From Motiliproteus sp. SC1-56 (lineage in GTDB: Bacteria; Pseudomonadota; Gammaproteobacteria; Pseudomonadales; Balneatricaceae): DNA of 64,000 nucleotides. Under the pieces are notes generated by a model. It was not told the origin of the DNA. It ran no database searches and saw only the letters and a list, made by a program, of their open reading frames with translations. Position numbers and translations under genes: made by a program. Shown one piece after another: positions 7,651-17,636 of this stretch. How positions within the stretch are numbered: position 1 is the first letter of the stretch; the number at the start of each line of letters is the position of its first letter. Location: NCBI RefSeq assembly GCF_017309075.1, contig NZ_JAEMGS010000014.1, positions 1 to 64,000 on the forward strand, written 5' to 3'.

Positions 7651-9365
7651 GAGAAGATCTCCTCTTCCCGCTCAACAAAGAACCCGTTTGGCCAGTCGTA
7701 CTCAAAGTCCCCATCAGTTGATATCGGGCAGCGATGGACTTTAACCTCACCTTCCTCGTTACTGAGGTAGAGCACGGACACATCTTCTACACGAACAGGC
7801 TTGAAGTCCCCTTCAGCCTCTCCTGAATAGGTGTTTCTGATTCGTCGCAAAAGGCGCAGTACCAAGTGCTCGCTGTGCGTCTCGATCAGAAAGGTCGGCC
7901 GGCGACTTGGACTGACATCAAGCTGTGTGAATAGATCGCCCACTTCAACCTGAAACTTCGGGTGAATGTGAAGCTCCGGCTGCTCCACCGCAACAATACC
8001 GTTAGTCACGTGGTGGGCTGCTGTGACGACGGGAACAATCTGCGAAATACCGGAGCCAACTTGATTCGGCGCGAGAGTGATGTGGTTCTTCAGGTCATAA
8101 AGCACGATGCCTTGTTGATACCGCACATCATCAAATTCCTTGTCGCTCTCAGCGCGACGAATCATCTCGGTGAGCTGCGTTCTCATTCTGTCCAGATCAT
8201 TGGACTTGCCCGATTTCGTTTCCAGGTAGGTCTTGCCGACGACTGAAGCCAAACCGTAACCGCTATCGAAACAATCCTTAGCTGATAGCCAGTGGTTTAC
8301 AGGATCGTTCAGTTTGCTATCGCATTGATGAAGCAGATCCCATGCAGCGGTACCGTCGATCCAGCCCGCTTGTTCCGGGTGAGGGTTCGGAACAAAGTTG
8401 GCACTCGGGATCGTCCTCAAGGGCCCGATACAGACGCTTTTCTCGAGTAGTGTGAGCAACTTGTCCAGCGGCGAAACGAAGGTCTGAGTCAGAACGCGAT
8501 GAACGATCAAGTAGTTGAGATAGTCGTCCTCTGTAATGGATTGCCCCGGCTCATCGATATTCGTAAACAGTAACTGACCAAGATAAGGAACAGCGCCGGC
8601 GAAGGTTCCGACACCGATTGGTTTACAGGCATATTCAGCGTTCACAGCAACTGGCGCCTTGTGCAATCCGGCACTCATTCCGCTCAACTCGCTGTGAAAC
8701 TCGGTGTAGTAGCCATCCTCATCGTCTTCGTAGTCGTCTTCTTCCCGCTGCTCTTGGGAAAGTTGGCTTGGATGAATGGGTAACCCTCCTTCAAAACTTC
8801 GTTCAACCCAATCATCATGATCCGTGGGCTTGAGCAGCGGATGCCCAAAATTGATCGCTGTAATGGCGGTCTGCTTAAGGCCATCATCAGATTCCACCTG
8901 TCCCGCAAATTCGCCATTCAGCCAAACGGAATAGCGTTTTACGTAGGCCTTGTTCAGCACGGATGACCAACCGACTTCCAGCTCAACCCCAATCTTCCTT
9001 GTATCATCCGCCACATCCGGCATCAGCAGCTTCAGTGATCCCACATCCCAATCGGCGAAGGTCTCGTATTCAATGCCGATAGACCTACCCACTTCAAACT
9101 CAACCTTGAGGACGATGCTCTTTTTAAGATCCTTACCGTTGACCAGCGAACCAAAACCACCGATATCACGATCCCCTAGTGCATCAATACGCACCGGGTC
9201 GCAGTGCCCTTTTCCCAGAATCTGCTGGATATAAAACAGCGCCATCAAAACCGTACTTTTGCCTACGCTGTTAGGCCCAAACAGCAGCGTTACCGGCGCA
9301 AACGGGATCGTTTCGGTGGACCGAAATGATCGGAAGTTCGTGAGTGACAAGGATGTAATTCGCAT
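7647..9365 (-). CDS. DUF3696-family ABC-type AAA ATPase
   Basis: A 572-aa protein of the OLD/SMC-like ATPase class. The N-terminus MRITSLSLTNFRSF leads to Walker A GPNSVGKST (about residue 31). The distal half has a GSGISQIVPVV signature region, Walker B VAVEQPELHIHP (about 458) and the H-loop IETHSEH (about 493), and the DUF3696 tail ends in WPNGFFVEREEE. Such ATPases often sense phage or DNA structure in defence operons and act through an effector encoded next door. Here the partner is the overlapping PLD-like gene. No TOPRIM nuclease domain follows the ATPase, unlike GajA/OLD, so the effector must be separate. Family call is firm; defence role is inferred. Confidence 0.8.
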   Translation of the reverse strand: MRITSLSLTNFRSFRSTETIPFAPVTLLFGPNSVGKSTVLMALFYIQQILGKGHCDPVRIDALGDRDIGGFGSLVNGKDLKKSIVLKVEFEVGRSIGIEYETFADWDVGSLKLLMPDVADDTRKIGVELEVGWSSVLNKAYVKRYSVWLNGEFAGQVESDDGLKQTAITAINFGHPLLKPTDHDDWVERSFEGGLPIHPSQLSQEQREEDDYEDDEDGYYTEFHSELSGMSAGLHKAPVAVNAEYACKPIGVGTFAGAVPYLGQLLFTNIDEPGQSITEDDYLNYLIVHRVLTQTFVSPLDKLLTLLEKSVCIGPLRTIPSANFVPNPHPEQAGWIDGTAAWDLLHQCDSKLNDPVNHWLSAKDCFDSGYGLASVVGKTYLETKSGKSNDLDRMRTQLTEMIRRAESDKEFDDVRYQQGIVLYDLKNHITLAPNQVGSGISQIVPVVTAAHHVTNGIVAVEQPELHIHPKFQVEVGDLFTQLDVSPSRRPTFLIETHSEHLVLRLLRRIRNTYSGEAEGDFKPVRVEDVSVLYLSNEEGEVKVHRCPISTDGDFEYDWPNGFFVEREEEIFS

Positions 9366-9725
9366 AGAAGTATCCGTGGTGACTTAACAGTAACTGGGTT
9401 GAACAAAGGAAGTTACCGACAGCTCGGGACAGTGACGCCCCAGCCGGTCGGCGGCGCATAGCCATTCACCCTCGCTGAAGCGGGGAGTTTTGAGACGCGG
9501 GGGGATCGCTGGCGGGTTGGCTGGGGTGGCTGTGCTGTCTGGCATGGCAACGTCCGTGTTGATGGGTGGTTCCTTTAGGATTGGGTGGCGGCTGGCTGGT
9601 GCTTCATAGCTGTTCGCTAACAAATTTGACGGGATCGGCGCTGCGGCTCCGATAAAGAACCGGCAGCCGCAGGCTGGGGCCGAGCCCCGAGCGCAGGGAT
9701 GCGCGAGTCAACGCTCGTTGGCGGT
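9366..9725. other. GC-rich spacer between hsdS and the DUF3696 ATPase gene
   Basis: This 360-base gap separates the type I restriction genes from the ATPase unit. The hsdS-proximal 100 bases are GC-rich with short inverted repeats (for example CAGCC/GGCTG around 9663-9675 read on the minus strand), which could end hsd transcription. The remainder holds one doubtful small ORF listed separately. No clear promoter could be picked for the ATPase gene. Confidence 0.4.
9384..9545 (-). CDS. Doubtful 53-aa ORF, proline-rich
   Basis: An ORF starting MPDSTATPANPPAIPP with a weak GGA seven bases upstream, ending 18 bases before the ATPase start. It has a compact C-terminal segment (FSEGEWLCAADRLG) that could be a genuine small fold. 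I know no matching family, and GC-rich sequence easily gives such ORFs by chance. Its position directly ahead of the ATPase gene is the only support. Confidence 0.25.
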   Translation of the reverse strand: MPDSTATPANPPAIPPRLKTPRFSEGEWLCAADRLGRHCPELSVTSFVQPSYC

Positions 9726-10895
9726 TCAAAGTTCACCTCGGAAGGCTTGTTGGCTTAAAGCACCAAACAACCCTTCAGTCTCAACTGCTGCACAGTGCAA
9801 TCGTTCTTTTGATTTAAGGTAATTTGATGCAGCCTGAACAAATTTTTCTTGTGAATTCAGAGGCGGCAGAGGTATTTCCATCTCCTTTATTTGAGATGTT
9901 GTTAGGTTCTTAAAAATCGCGCCTGCTTCTCGAGACGCATGAGTTGTTTTCAGCAACATCATCGCATGAAGGAGAAACTCCGGCAGAATCTTCCGGCTGT
10001 TAAGTTCATTGAAGGCAATGAATCCGTCGTGGATGCATGCATCCACTTGCAATATTGCCGTCAATCCAACGTTTCCACTTACGGCCATTACCACTGTGCC
10101 TGACTTAATCGGCCTACTTTTCTTTGCCCCTTCTTCCGTCAACGAATCAATCTTTGGTGTTACATAAAACCCATCACGCGTCAGGTCACCGACCATTAGT
10201 CGAGGTACAGGCCCTCCATAATACCTAGGATCGGCCTTAGGCCTTGGAGAGCTTCCTCTGACAATTTTGCACAACTGATCAACCCTCGATGTAGCTATCC
10301 CCTTCGGATTGGTGACTGGGTCGCCGAACATCTCCAGAAACACGCTGCGGAGGAACTGGTCGGCGAGGTCGATGGCATGCTGGCGTTTGCGGCGCAGGGC
10401 TTCGGCTTGGTCTAGGATGGCGGCGATACGCTGTTGCTCGGCCAGGGGTGGGAGGGGGATTTCTAGCTGCCGCACTATGTCTGAATTTAAGTTCTTTACT
10501 ACCGCCCCGGCAGCTTTAGCGGATAGACGATTCTTGACCTCGGAAGAGCCCAAATAGTGGTAGAAATAGTCAGTGTGTATCTGATCACTTTTGGGACTCA
10601 GTACGAGCCAGCCATCGTGAATACAGCCCTCAGTTTTCAGAATATAAGGGCGTCCGAAACTCATCGAATTGGTTAGAAGAAAATCGCCGGGGTAAACCAT
10701 GCGAGACTTCTTAACACCTTCAGGCCGTATCTTCTTACCGGTTTCCTCAATGTACTTAGATCCGCCTTTGGTATCGCCGATCATGATCCAATTTACGCCG
10801 GCGAGGTCATCGGTGATGTAATCATCAATAGGCCGAGGAGAGCCTCCGCGCGCAATCGTGAACACATCACCCAGCTTAACAATGGGCCAACTCAC
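9726..10895 (-). CDS. hsdS: Type I restriction-modification specificity subunit HsdS
   Basis: A 389-aa protein with two target recognition domains, each followed by a conserved helical spacer ([19 protein letters not shown] in the middle, [11 protein letters not shown] at the end). It directs the HsdM/HsdR complex to a bipartite DNA site. Both recognition domains open alike (RGGSPRP and RGSSPRP), share a KKSR element and end in a CIHDG element, so they belong to the same recognition-domain family. Its start overlaps the hsdM stop by 4 bases. The gene looks complete. Confidence 0.92.
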   Translation of the reverse strand: MSWPIVKLGDVFTIARGGSPRPIDDYITDDLAGVNWIMIGDTKGGSKYIEETGKKIRPEGVKKSRMVYPGDFLLTNSMSFGRPYILKTEGCIHDGWLVLSPKSDQIHTDYFYHYLGSSEVKNRLSAKAAGAVVKNLNSDIVRQLEIPLPPLAEQQRIAAILDQAEALRRKRQHAIDLADQFLRSVFLEMFGDPVTNPKGIATSRVDQLCKIVRGSSPRPKADPRYYGGPVPRLMVGDLTRDGFYVTPKIDSLTEEGAKKSRPIKSGTVVMAVSGNVGLTAILQVDACIHDGFIAFNELNSRKILPEFLLHAMMLLKTTHASREAGAIFKNLTTSQIKEMEIPLPPLNSQEKFVQAASNYLKSKERLHCAAVETEGLFGALSQQAFRGEL

Positions 10896-12433
10896 AGCAT
10901 CCCCTCCAGCGCATCCAGATCCCGCTGAATCTCCGCCTCCAGCGCCTTCAGCCGCGCCAGTATCTCCCTGGGCGGGTCATACTGCTCCGCTTGGTAGTTC
11001 TGCTCCTTGTACCGGTTGAGCGACAGGTCGTACTTATTGGATGCGATCTCATCCCGCGCAACCCAGAACGCCTTGGCGGTAAGGTCGTTGGCTTCGGTGT
11101 CAGCCACCGCTCTGTCCCTTGCCTTGAACTGATTGACCAGATCCGGCAGGTCGTTCGCCTCGATCTTCTGGCGTTTGTCGTCCAGCGAGAAGCCATCGGC
11201 CTGCACATCGTAGAACCAGACGTTATCGGTCTCGCCGCCCTTGGTGAAGATCAGGATGGCGGTGGAGACGCCGGCGTAGGGTTTGAACACGCCGCTGGGC
11301 AGGCTGATCACCGCTTCGAGCTGGTTGTCGTCCACCAGGTGCTGGCGCAGTTGCTGATGCGCCTTGCTGGAGCCGAACAGCACGCCGTCGGGGACGATGG
11401 TGGCGCTGCGTCCACCGAGTTTGAGCATGCGCATGATCAAGGCGACAAACAGCAGCTCGGTCTTCTTGGTTTTCACCACCCGCAGCAGGTTGGGGTCGAC
11501 GTCCTCTTCGTCGAGGCTACCCTTGAATGGCGGGTTGGCGAGGATCAGGTCAAAGCCTTCGTTAGCGGCACCGGGGTGGCGCTCGCTGAAGCGCTGGCTG
11601 AGGGTGTCCTGATAGTGGATATCGGGTTCGGCAACCCCGTGCATCACCAGGTTCATGGCGGCGATGCGCAGCATGGTGGCGTCGAAGTCGAAGCCGTGGA
11701 ACATGTCGCGGTCGACGTGGGCGCGATGCTCGTGCAGCAGGTCGCCGAGGTAGATGGTCTGCTCCACCGCCTCGCCCTTTTCGTTGGTGACGGTCTCGCG
11801 GATCACGCCCTCGGGCGAGCTGTACTTCTCCAGCAGGTATTCGTAGCTGCTGGCGAGGAATCCGGCGGTGCCGCAGGCCGGGTCGGCGATGCGGTGGGTG
11901 GCCTCGGGGTCGAGCATCTCCACCATGGCGCGGATAATATGGCGCGGGGTACGGAACTGACCATTGATGCCAGCGGTGGTGAGCTTGGAGAGCAGGTATT
12001 CGTAGAGGTCGCCCTTGGTGTCGCTGCTGTCGAGTGGCAGCTCATTGATCATGTTGACCGCTTTCACCAGCAGGCTCGGCTTCTGGATCATCAGCTGGGC
12101 GTCTTTCATGAATTCGGCGAACAGAGTGCCCTCACCGGCCAGATCCTTGAAGTGGGGGAATACCTCGTCCTTGACCACCTTGTACATCTGCTCGGCGGGC
12201 AGGTGGCGGAAATGCTCCCAGCGCACCTCCTGCTCCAGATCGGTAAAGCGTCGCTTGAATGGCTTGCCGGTACGTTCGGCGCGCTTCTCGTCGCGGCGCT
12301 CATTCATATCCAGCAGGCGGGCGTACATCAGGAAGGTGATCTGCTCGATCACGGTCAGCGGGTTGGCGATGCCGCCGGTCCAGAACTCTTCCCAGAGCTT
12401 GTCGATCTTGTTTTTCAGTTCGCCAGTAATCAT
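10892..12433 (-). CDS. hsdM: Type I restriction-modification DNA methyltransferase HsdM
   Basis: A 513-aa N6-adenine methyltransferase. An N-terminal HsdM helical domain is followed by the SAM-binding motif [10 protein letters not shown] (about residue 183) and the catalytic NPPF motif (about residue 300). The C-terminal part is helical and should pack against HsdS. It methylates the host site and forms the core of the restriction complex. It follows hsdR by 54 bases and overlaps hsdS, so the order is R-M-S in one transcript. No truncation is seen. Confidence 0.95.
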   Translation of the reverse strand: MITGELKNKIDKLWEEFWTGGIANPLTVIEQITFLMYARLLDMNERRDEKRAERTGKPFKRRFTDLEQEVRWEHFRHLPAEQMYKVVKDEVFPHFKDLAGEGTLFAEFMKDAQLMIQKPSLLVKAVNMINELPLDSSDTKGDLYEYLLSKLTTAGINGQFRTPRHIIRAMVEMLDPEATHRIADPACGTAGFLASSYEYLLEKYSSPEGVIRETVTNEKGEAVEQTIYLGDLLHEHRAHVDRDMFHGFDFDATMLRIAAMNLVMHGVAEPDIHYQDTLSQRFSERHPGAANEGFDLILANPPFKGSLDEEDVDPNLLRVVKTKKTELLFVALIMRMLKLGGRSATIVPDGVLFGSSKAHQQLRQHLVDDNQLEAVISLPSGVFKPYAGVSTAILIFTKGGETDNVWFYDVQADGFSLDDKRQKIEANDLPDLVNQFKARDRAVADTEANDLTAKAFWVARDEIASNKYDLSLNRYKEQNYQAEQYDPPREILARLKALEAEIQRDLDALEGML

Positions 12434-12487
12434 GTGGTTTCTCTTGGTGTCTCGTTACTTCAATAAATGGGGTTAGGTGTTCAGCAT

Positions 12488-15400
12488 TCAGGTAGTCAAC
12501 GTGCGTCGGGCGGCATCACGGCGCGCACCCAGCTCGATGCCGAACTGTTCCACCAACGCCACCAGGGCATCGGCCTGACGGGGTTCGGTAAAGACGCCGT
12601 CGAGGCCGTCACTGTGGACGCCGGTAAAGGGTTGATCGTAGAGCTGCGCCACGTTGATGGTGCCGAACTTACAGAGGTGGTTTTTCAGCAGGGCGATAAA
12701 GCGCTGCTGGCGGCTGTTGAGGTTGATGTGATGCTGCTGCACGAAGGCGGTAAAGGCCGCCTCGACCCCCTTTTCATCCAGGCCGATCAGGGTACGCAGC
12801 AGTTGATCGAGGCTGGCACCTGAATCGGGGAAGAACTCCTTGAGGGTATCCAGATCGAGGTTGGGGTTCTGGATGTGTACCAGCGCGTTGAGCTGGGCCA
12901 GCTCCTCGGCGCTGACCGGCTCGCCGTTGCGGATCTTGGCCAACACCGGATCGGTCGCGAACAGCGGCGCGAGAGTCTGCTCCACCGCCTGGCGGAAGAT
13001 CTGGTATTCGACGGTGACGATACGGGTCGGACGGTCGGCGGTTCGATATTCGGCTTCATCTTCTTTGATGTCGAACACTGGCGTCAGCGGCGGTGGTGGA
13101 ACGACGGGTTTATCACGGAGATGAATGATGCCACGTAGCTCGGTGCGCTTCTGTTCCAGCGCGTCGAAAGTCAGAGCCTGCCAGAAGGCATCCTGCTGAA
13201 TGGCCTTGATCGCCTCGGCCTTGGCCCGCACCGAGTTGATATGCATGGAGAGCAGGCCAACCTTGGCCAGCACCGGCTGCTTGGCCACGTCCATCTCGGA
13301 CGGGTTGGTGAGCTGGATAAACTGCAGCTCGGTCAGCTGCAGATCCCAACGCAGCGCTTCGGACTGGCCTTTGATATCGCGCCACTGCATCAGCGGCGCC
13401 AGTTCGGTGCGCAGCAGCTGGCGGGTGTCAGGGGCGAAGGTATTGAGGCGTTTCTCGTCGCTCAGCTGCGCCTTGAGCTGCCAGTTGTCGCGCACGGCAA
13501 TGCAGCGGTCATCGAGGGCGTCGATATCGGTCTTGATCAGGGTGATGGTCTGCTGGAACAGTTCCATCTCCGCCTTCTTCAGCGCGGTTTCGGCCAGATT
13601 GAGGCGGGCTTCGAACAGCTTCTCACACAGGGATTTGCTCGGGCGGCCTTCATCCTCGGGCGGGTCCATCTCGAAGTAGTCGAAGTTGCCCCAGTGGTCG
13701 AAGATCAGGAAGTGGGTCTTGGGGTGGCCGGGGCCGTAGAGCCCTTCGCACAGGCGAGTACCGCGCCCAACCATCTGCCAGAACTTGACCTTGGATTTGA
13801 CCGGCTTGGCGAACACCAGGTTGACCACCTCGGGCACGTCGATGCCGGTATCGAGCATATCCACCGACACGGCGATGGTGATCTGATCCTTGGAGCCGTC
13901 GGTCTTCTTGAAGTCGTCGATCAGCTCGTCGGCGCGCTCGTACTTGGAATGGATCACGCGGCAGAAGTTACCGCCGTGCTGGGGGTACATCTCGCCGAAC
14001 AGCTCCGCCAATAGCTCGGCATGCTGGATGGAGCGGGCAAAGATGATGGTCTTGCCGGGCAACTGGCCATCGACATCGCGCACACCCTTTTCCATCAGGT
14101 TACGAAGGATGGCGCGGTTGGTGTCCTTGTTGTAGACCGCTTTGTCGATATCAGCGGCGTTGAAGTCCATCTCGTTAGGGTCGAAGCCCTGGTCCTCCAG
14201 CTCGGCGATCTGCTCGTCGCTGAGGGATTTTTCGTTGATCCCTTCGCGCAGGAACTGGGTGGTATGGGTGACCACGCGGAACGGCACCAGGTTGCCGTCT
14301 TCCACCGCCTGCTCCAGCGGGTAGCTGGCGGTGGGCAGTTTGTAATCGCAGCCGAACAGACGACAGGTGGAGCGGCTGACCATCTCCACAGGAGTGGCGG
14401 TAAGGCCGACCTGACGGGCGTCGAAGTACTTAAACAGGTCGCCGTAGACGTTGTAGACCGAGCGGTGCGATTCGTCGGCGATGATCAGATCGAAGTAGCC
14501 GACATCGAACTGCTCGTAAATGCGCATCATGCCCGGATAGGTGGCGATGTAGATGCGAGCGTTGTGCTGGTCCTGCTTCTTGCTGCGGCCAACCACGTAG
14601 AGCGGTTCCTTGATGAACTCGCTGTAGGCGTTCTTGGCCTGCTTGCGCAGCTCCTTGCGGTCGCAGAGAAACAGCACCCGCTTGGCCCAGCCGGCATCCA
14701 GCAGCCGCTTGCTCAGGGCAATGGAAACACGGGTCTTGCCGGTACCGGTGGCTTGCACCACCAGCGCCTTGCGGTAGCCGTCGCTGAAGCGCTCGCTGAC
14801 ACGGGTGATCGATTCCATCTGATAGAGACGGCCAGCGATGTGGGTGTCGATCTCGGTGGTGTTGAGGTCTTTGCGCTGCTGCCGCTGGTTGATCAGGTAC
14901 TGCAGGCTGTCTTTTCCGTAGTAGCCGTAGAGCTTGCGCGGCACGGTGTCGAGCACGTCATCCCAGATCCAGATGTCGTAACCGTTGGTGTAGAAGATCA
15001 CCGGGCGCTGTCCGTGCTTTTTCTCCAGCGCATCGGCGTAGAGCTTGGCCTGCTGACGGCCTTTCTCCGGGTTCTCGCGCGAACGCTTGGCTTCCACCAC
15101 CGCCAGCGGTTTGCCGTTGTCGTCCCAGAGCACGTAATCGCAGTAGCCGACGCCTGTCTGGGTGGGCTGGCCATCCACCTCATGCTCGAGGGTGACCTGA
15201 TCGGTATTGGCGCCATCGAGACCCACATCCCAGCCGGCGATGCGCAGTTCGCTGTCGATCAGGCGGCGGCGGGTCTCGGCCTCATTGAGGTCGAGGGTGT
15301 TGGTTGCTCGATCACTACCCGCCTTGAAGGCCATGATCGGATCGGAAGCCTCCGATTCTAGACTTAGCTTTGATGTTGACTCATTCAATACGAAAGCTTC

Positions 15401-16066
15401 GACCGAGCGGCTTTCGCACATTTCAAACAGCGGCTCATTAGAACTATCCAACGCACGCTGACTGGCAGCAAACGCCGCTCTTTCGACTTCTTTCTTGAGT
15501 TTCTCTGCTTCTCTCTGGGCGGCTAGTTCTGCCTGCTGGGCTGCTTCCAGCTCCTTAAGCGCGCTTTCAAGTTGAGAGGATTGGGAGGCCAGCTTTTCTT
15601 GCAGCGCTTTGTTCTTCTTTTTGAACTCGGCCTTGGCGCTGGATGCCTGAGGCAGCTGCGGCGGCTGAAACTCCGGACACTGCTCTCGGCTGCCACCTTG
15701 CGACATAAAAAACCAGCAACCGAGGTGGTAGGCGTCCTTGACCAGCTCCACCGAGGTACTGGCGTTGATATCACCTTCATGCGCTGCCTTGTTGCCGTGC
15801 ATACGGATCAGGTGCAGCTTGTCGAGAATCACCTTGGGGGCCACCGCCATAAAGCTGGCGTTGGTGAGCCGGTCCATAAAGTTGGCATTCGGCTCGGCCG
15901 GTAGCTTGAGTTCGCGGTACACCTCACCCACCAGTTTTTCAACAAAGCAACGCAGCTTCACCAGCGCGCTTTGCGGGTCGAGGTAGGCGTAGGTCTCGGC
16001 GAATCCACCAAGATCCGCCAACGCTGGCCACTGCTGTCTGAGATGTTCAAAATTCATGGACTTCAT
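12488..16066 (-). CDS. hsdR: Type I restriction endonuclease subunit HsdR
   Basis: A 1192-aa protein. The N-terminal region is a DUF4145-type domain with a coiled coil (about residues 140-200). The PD-(D/E)XK nuclease core follows (YCDYVLWDDNGKPLAVVEAKRS region, ExK near residue 323). The superfamily 2 helicase motor has Walker A ATGTGKT (about 440), ADESH (about 530) and a late QMVGRGTR motif, and an EcoEI-type C-terminal domain binds the methylase. It translocates DNA and cleaves unmodified sites. The ATG at 16066 or the next Met (16057) could start it. A 64-base gap separates it from the sigma-54 activator gene upstream. The gene is intact. Confidence 0.95.
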   Translation of the reverse strand: MKSMNFEHLRQQWPALADLGGFAETYAYLDPQSALVKLRCFVEKLVGEVYRELKLPAEPNANFMDRLTNASFMAVAPKVILDKLHLIRMHGNKAAHEGDINASTSVELVKDAYHLGCWFFMSQGGSREQCPEFQPPQLPQASSAKAEFKKKNKALQEKLASQSSQLESALKELEAAQQAELAAQREAEKLKKEVERAAFAASQRALDSSNEPLFEMCESRSVEAFVLNESTSKLSLESEASDPIMAFKAGSDRATNTLDLNEAETRRRLIDSELRIAGWDVGLDGANTDQVTLEHEVDGQPTQTGVGYCDYVLWDDNGKPLAVVEAKRSRENPEKGRQQAKLYADALEKKHGQRPVIFYTNGYDIWIWDDVLDTVPRKLYGYYGKDSLQYLINQRQQRKDLNTTEIDTHIAGRLYQMESITRVSERFSDGYRKALVVQATGTGKTRVSIALSKRLLDAGWAKRVLFLCDRKELRKQAKNAYSEFIKEPLYVVGRSKKQDQHNARIYIATYPGMMRIYEQFDVGYFDLIIADESHRSVYNVYGDLFKYFDARQVGLTATPVEMVSRSTCRLFGCDYKLPTASYPLEQAVEDGNLVPFRVVTHTTQFLREGINEKSLSDEQIAELEDQGFDPNEMDFNAADIDKAVYNKDTNRAILRNLMEKGVRDVDGQLPGKTIIFARSIQHAELLAELFGEMYPQHGGNFCRVIHSKYERADELIDDFKKTDGSKDQITIAVSVDMLDTGIDVPEVVNLVFAKPVKSKVKFWQMVGRGTRLCEGLYGPGHPKTHFLIFDHWGNFDYFEMDPPEDEGRPSKSLCEKLFEARLNLAETALKKAEMELFQQTITLIKTDIDALDDRCIAVRDNWQLKAQLSDEKRLNTFAPDTRQLLRTELAPLMQWRDIKGQSEALRWDLQLTELQFIQLTNPSEMDVAKQPVLAKVGLLSMHINSVRAKAEAIKAIQQDAFWQALTFDALEQKRTELRGIIHLRDKPVVPPPPLTPVFDIKEDEAEYRTADRPTRIVTVEYQIFRQAVEQTLAPLFATDPVLAKIRNGEPVSAEELAQLNALVHIQNPNLDLDTLKEFFPDSGASLDQLLRTLIGLDEKGVEAAFTAFVQQHHINLNSRQQRFIALLKNHLCKFGTINVAQLYDQPFTGVHSDGLDGVFTEPRQADALVALVEQFGIELGARRDAARRTLTT

Positions 16067-16130
16067 GTCGTTCTGCCCGTAATGACTTCCTGTGCTTCAG
16101 GTATCGTGCCAGCTTTGCCAAGCCTGCGCA

Positions 16131-17636
16131 TCAAGACGCTTCGATCCCGAGTTGCTTCATCCAGTTGTTGAGCGTCTGGTGGTTGTTCAGACCCAACAGT
16201 TTCGCTGCCTTGCCTTTCTGGCCGGCGGTAATTCTGAGCGCCTCTTCGACGCAGTAACGCTTTGTATTACTGACAATTTCTTCAACATCAATACCACCAG
16301 CCACATCAATATCCATCGTGCTGGATTGGTTTTTCGTGTGGCGCTGGATCATGGCGCGTTGCAGGTGCTCAACGTCTAGCACCTCGCCCTCGGACCAGAT
16401 GGAAGCCCGCAGCAGAGTGTTCCACAGCTCGCGGATATTACCCGGCCAGGACTGGGATTTGATAAATTCTATTGCGCCTTTGGAAAGTTTCTTACTCTGA
16501 TAGCCCGGTTGCGCCTTGGCATCGTCGTTGAGCTTATCCATCAGGGCATCCAGCAGCTCGGGAATATCAGCGGCACGCTCCCTCAGTGGCGGCAGCTGCA
16601 CCACGCCGACCGCCAGGCGGTAGAACAAGTCTTCCCTAAAGGTCCCTTCGTCGATCATCGCTAGCAAGTCGCGATGGGTGGCCGCGATCACGCGTACATC
16701 GACCGCATGGGGTTTGCTGGCGCCCACCGGATTGATCTCTTTCTGCTGCAGGGCGCGCAACAGCTTTGCCTGAGCATCAAGAGGCAGCTCGCCCACCTCA
16801 TCCAGAAACAGCGTGCCGCCGTCAGATTCATCGAAGAAGCCCTTACGGTTGCTGTTCGCTCCGGTGAAAGCCCCTTTCTTATGGCCGAACAACTGTGAGT
16901 CGACGAGACTCTCGGGGATGGCTCCGCAATTAACAGGAATAAACGCCTTATCCGCACGCGGTGATGCTTTATGGATCGTTTCAGCGATCACTTCCTTGCC
17001 AGTACCAGAATCACCCTGAATGATCACCGGCAAATTGCGCGGTGCCAGCTTCTTGGCCAGTTCGACTGCCTCACGCATCGCGGTGGAATGGCTTTGGATA
17101 TGTTCGAAGTGGCTGTCCACCGCGGGAGACGCCGCAGCGAGAGAGCCCAACACATTGTCCTGCCGTTTGAGGCCCTCTAGTATGATATTGACCGGCAGCT
17201 CGACCTCAGAGAGGCCGCTTTGCAGTGACGATTGCACCAGTTTAGTGTTGTAGACCCCCTTTCCCAGCAGCAACCAGATGGCAGCCATGGCTGGCGTGCC
17301 AGAGGAAAGATTCAGCGTAACCAGCCCGTTACTGTCATCCAGAAGCTGTAACTCCTCCTCAGCGACAGCGTAGATGCTGGGATAATGAATCGGGCTTTCG
17401 AGTTTGGTTTTACGCAGCGTGATTCGCACATCACGATTGCGCTTACTGTAGAGTTTGCGGAGCCAGTACTGATACCGATCAGTTTCATCGAACCAGTCGT
17501 TGGCCAGAAGCCGGACTTCGTCGAAGGGTGCATCTGACTCTAAGAGAATGGAGCCTATAGGCCCGCTCTCTCCTTTGGTATCAGCGTCGATATCGTGACG
17601 ACCCACCCAGGTAAGTAAGATCCGTTTTCTAAGCAC
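16131..17636 (-). CDS. RtcR-like sigma-54 activator with CARF-type sensor domain
   Basis: A 501-aa regulator. Residues 1 to about 165 resemble the CARF domain of RtcR: the segment LNLSSGTPAMAAIWLLL (about 105-122) followed by KLVQSS parallels the ITTGTHVAQICWFLL...LIQSS region of E. coli RtcR. The AAA+ domain has Walker A GDSGTGKE (about 210), the sigma-54-contacting loop GAFTGAN (about 257), Walker B LFLDEVGEL and an FYRL/LRER segment. A Fis-type helix-turn-helix (KAAKLLGLNNHQTLNNWM) closes the protein. RtcR normally controls the rtcBA RNA-repair operon; no rtc gene is in this window. It is upstream of and co-oriented with hsdR. I found no good -24/-12 promoter for its target. Confidence 0.85.
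   Translation of the reverse strand: MLRKRILLTWVGRHDIDADTKGESGPIGSILLESDAPFDEVRLLANDWFDETDRYQYWLRKLYSKRNRDVRITLRKTKLESPIHYPSIYAVAEEELQLLDDSNGLVTLNLSSGTPAMAAIWLLLGKGVYNTKLVQSSLQSGLSEVELPVNIILEGLKRQDNVLGSLAAASPAVDSHFEHIQSHSTAMREAVELAKKLAPRNLPVIIQGDSGTGKEVIAETIHKASPRADKAFIPVNCGAIPESLVDSQLFGHKKGAFTGANSNRKGFFDESDGGTLFLDEVGELPLDAQAKLLRALQQKEINPVGASKPHAVDVRVIAATHRDLLAMIDEGTFREDLFYRLAVGVVQLPPLRERAADIPELLDALMDKLNDDAKAQPGYQSKKLSKGAIEFIKSQSWPGNIRELWNTLLRASIWSEGEVLDVEHLQRAMIQRHTKNQSSTMDIDVAGGIDVEEIVSNTKRYCVEEALRITAGQKGKAAKLLGLNNHQTLNNWMKQLGIEAS

Noticed and set aside
10991-15361. Long plus-strand reading frames (up to 491 codons) opposite hsdM and hsdR
   Set aside because: They are mirror frames of GC-rich coding sequence; their translations are Val/Leu/Gln/His-rich without domains, and the minus-strand genes are unmistakable.
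16095-16111. Possible sigma-54 promoter upstream of hsdR (TGGCAC on the minus strand)
   Set aside because: The -24 box is perfect but the GC of the -12 box is not at the required 10-base spacing from GG (the sequence there reads GA), so it is not counted as a site.
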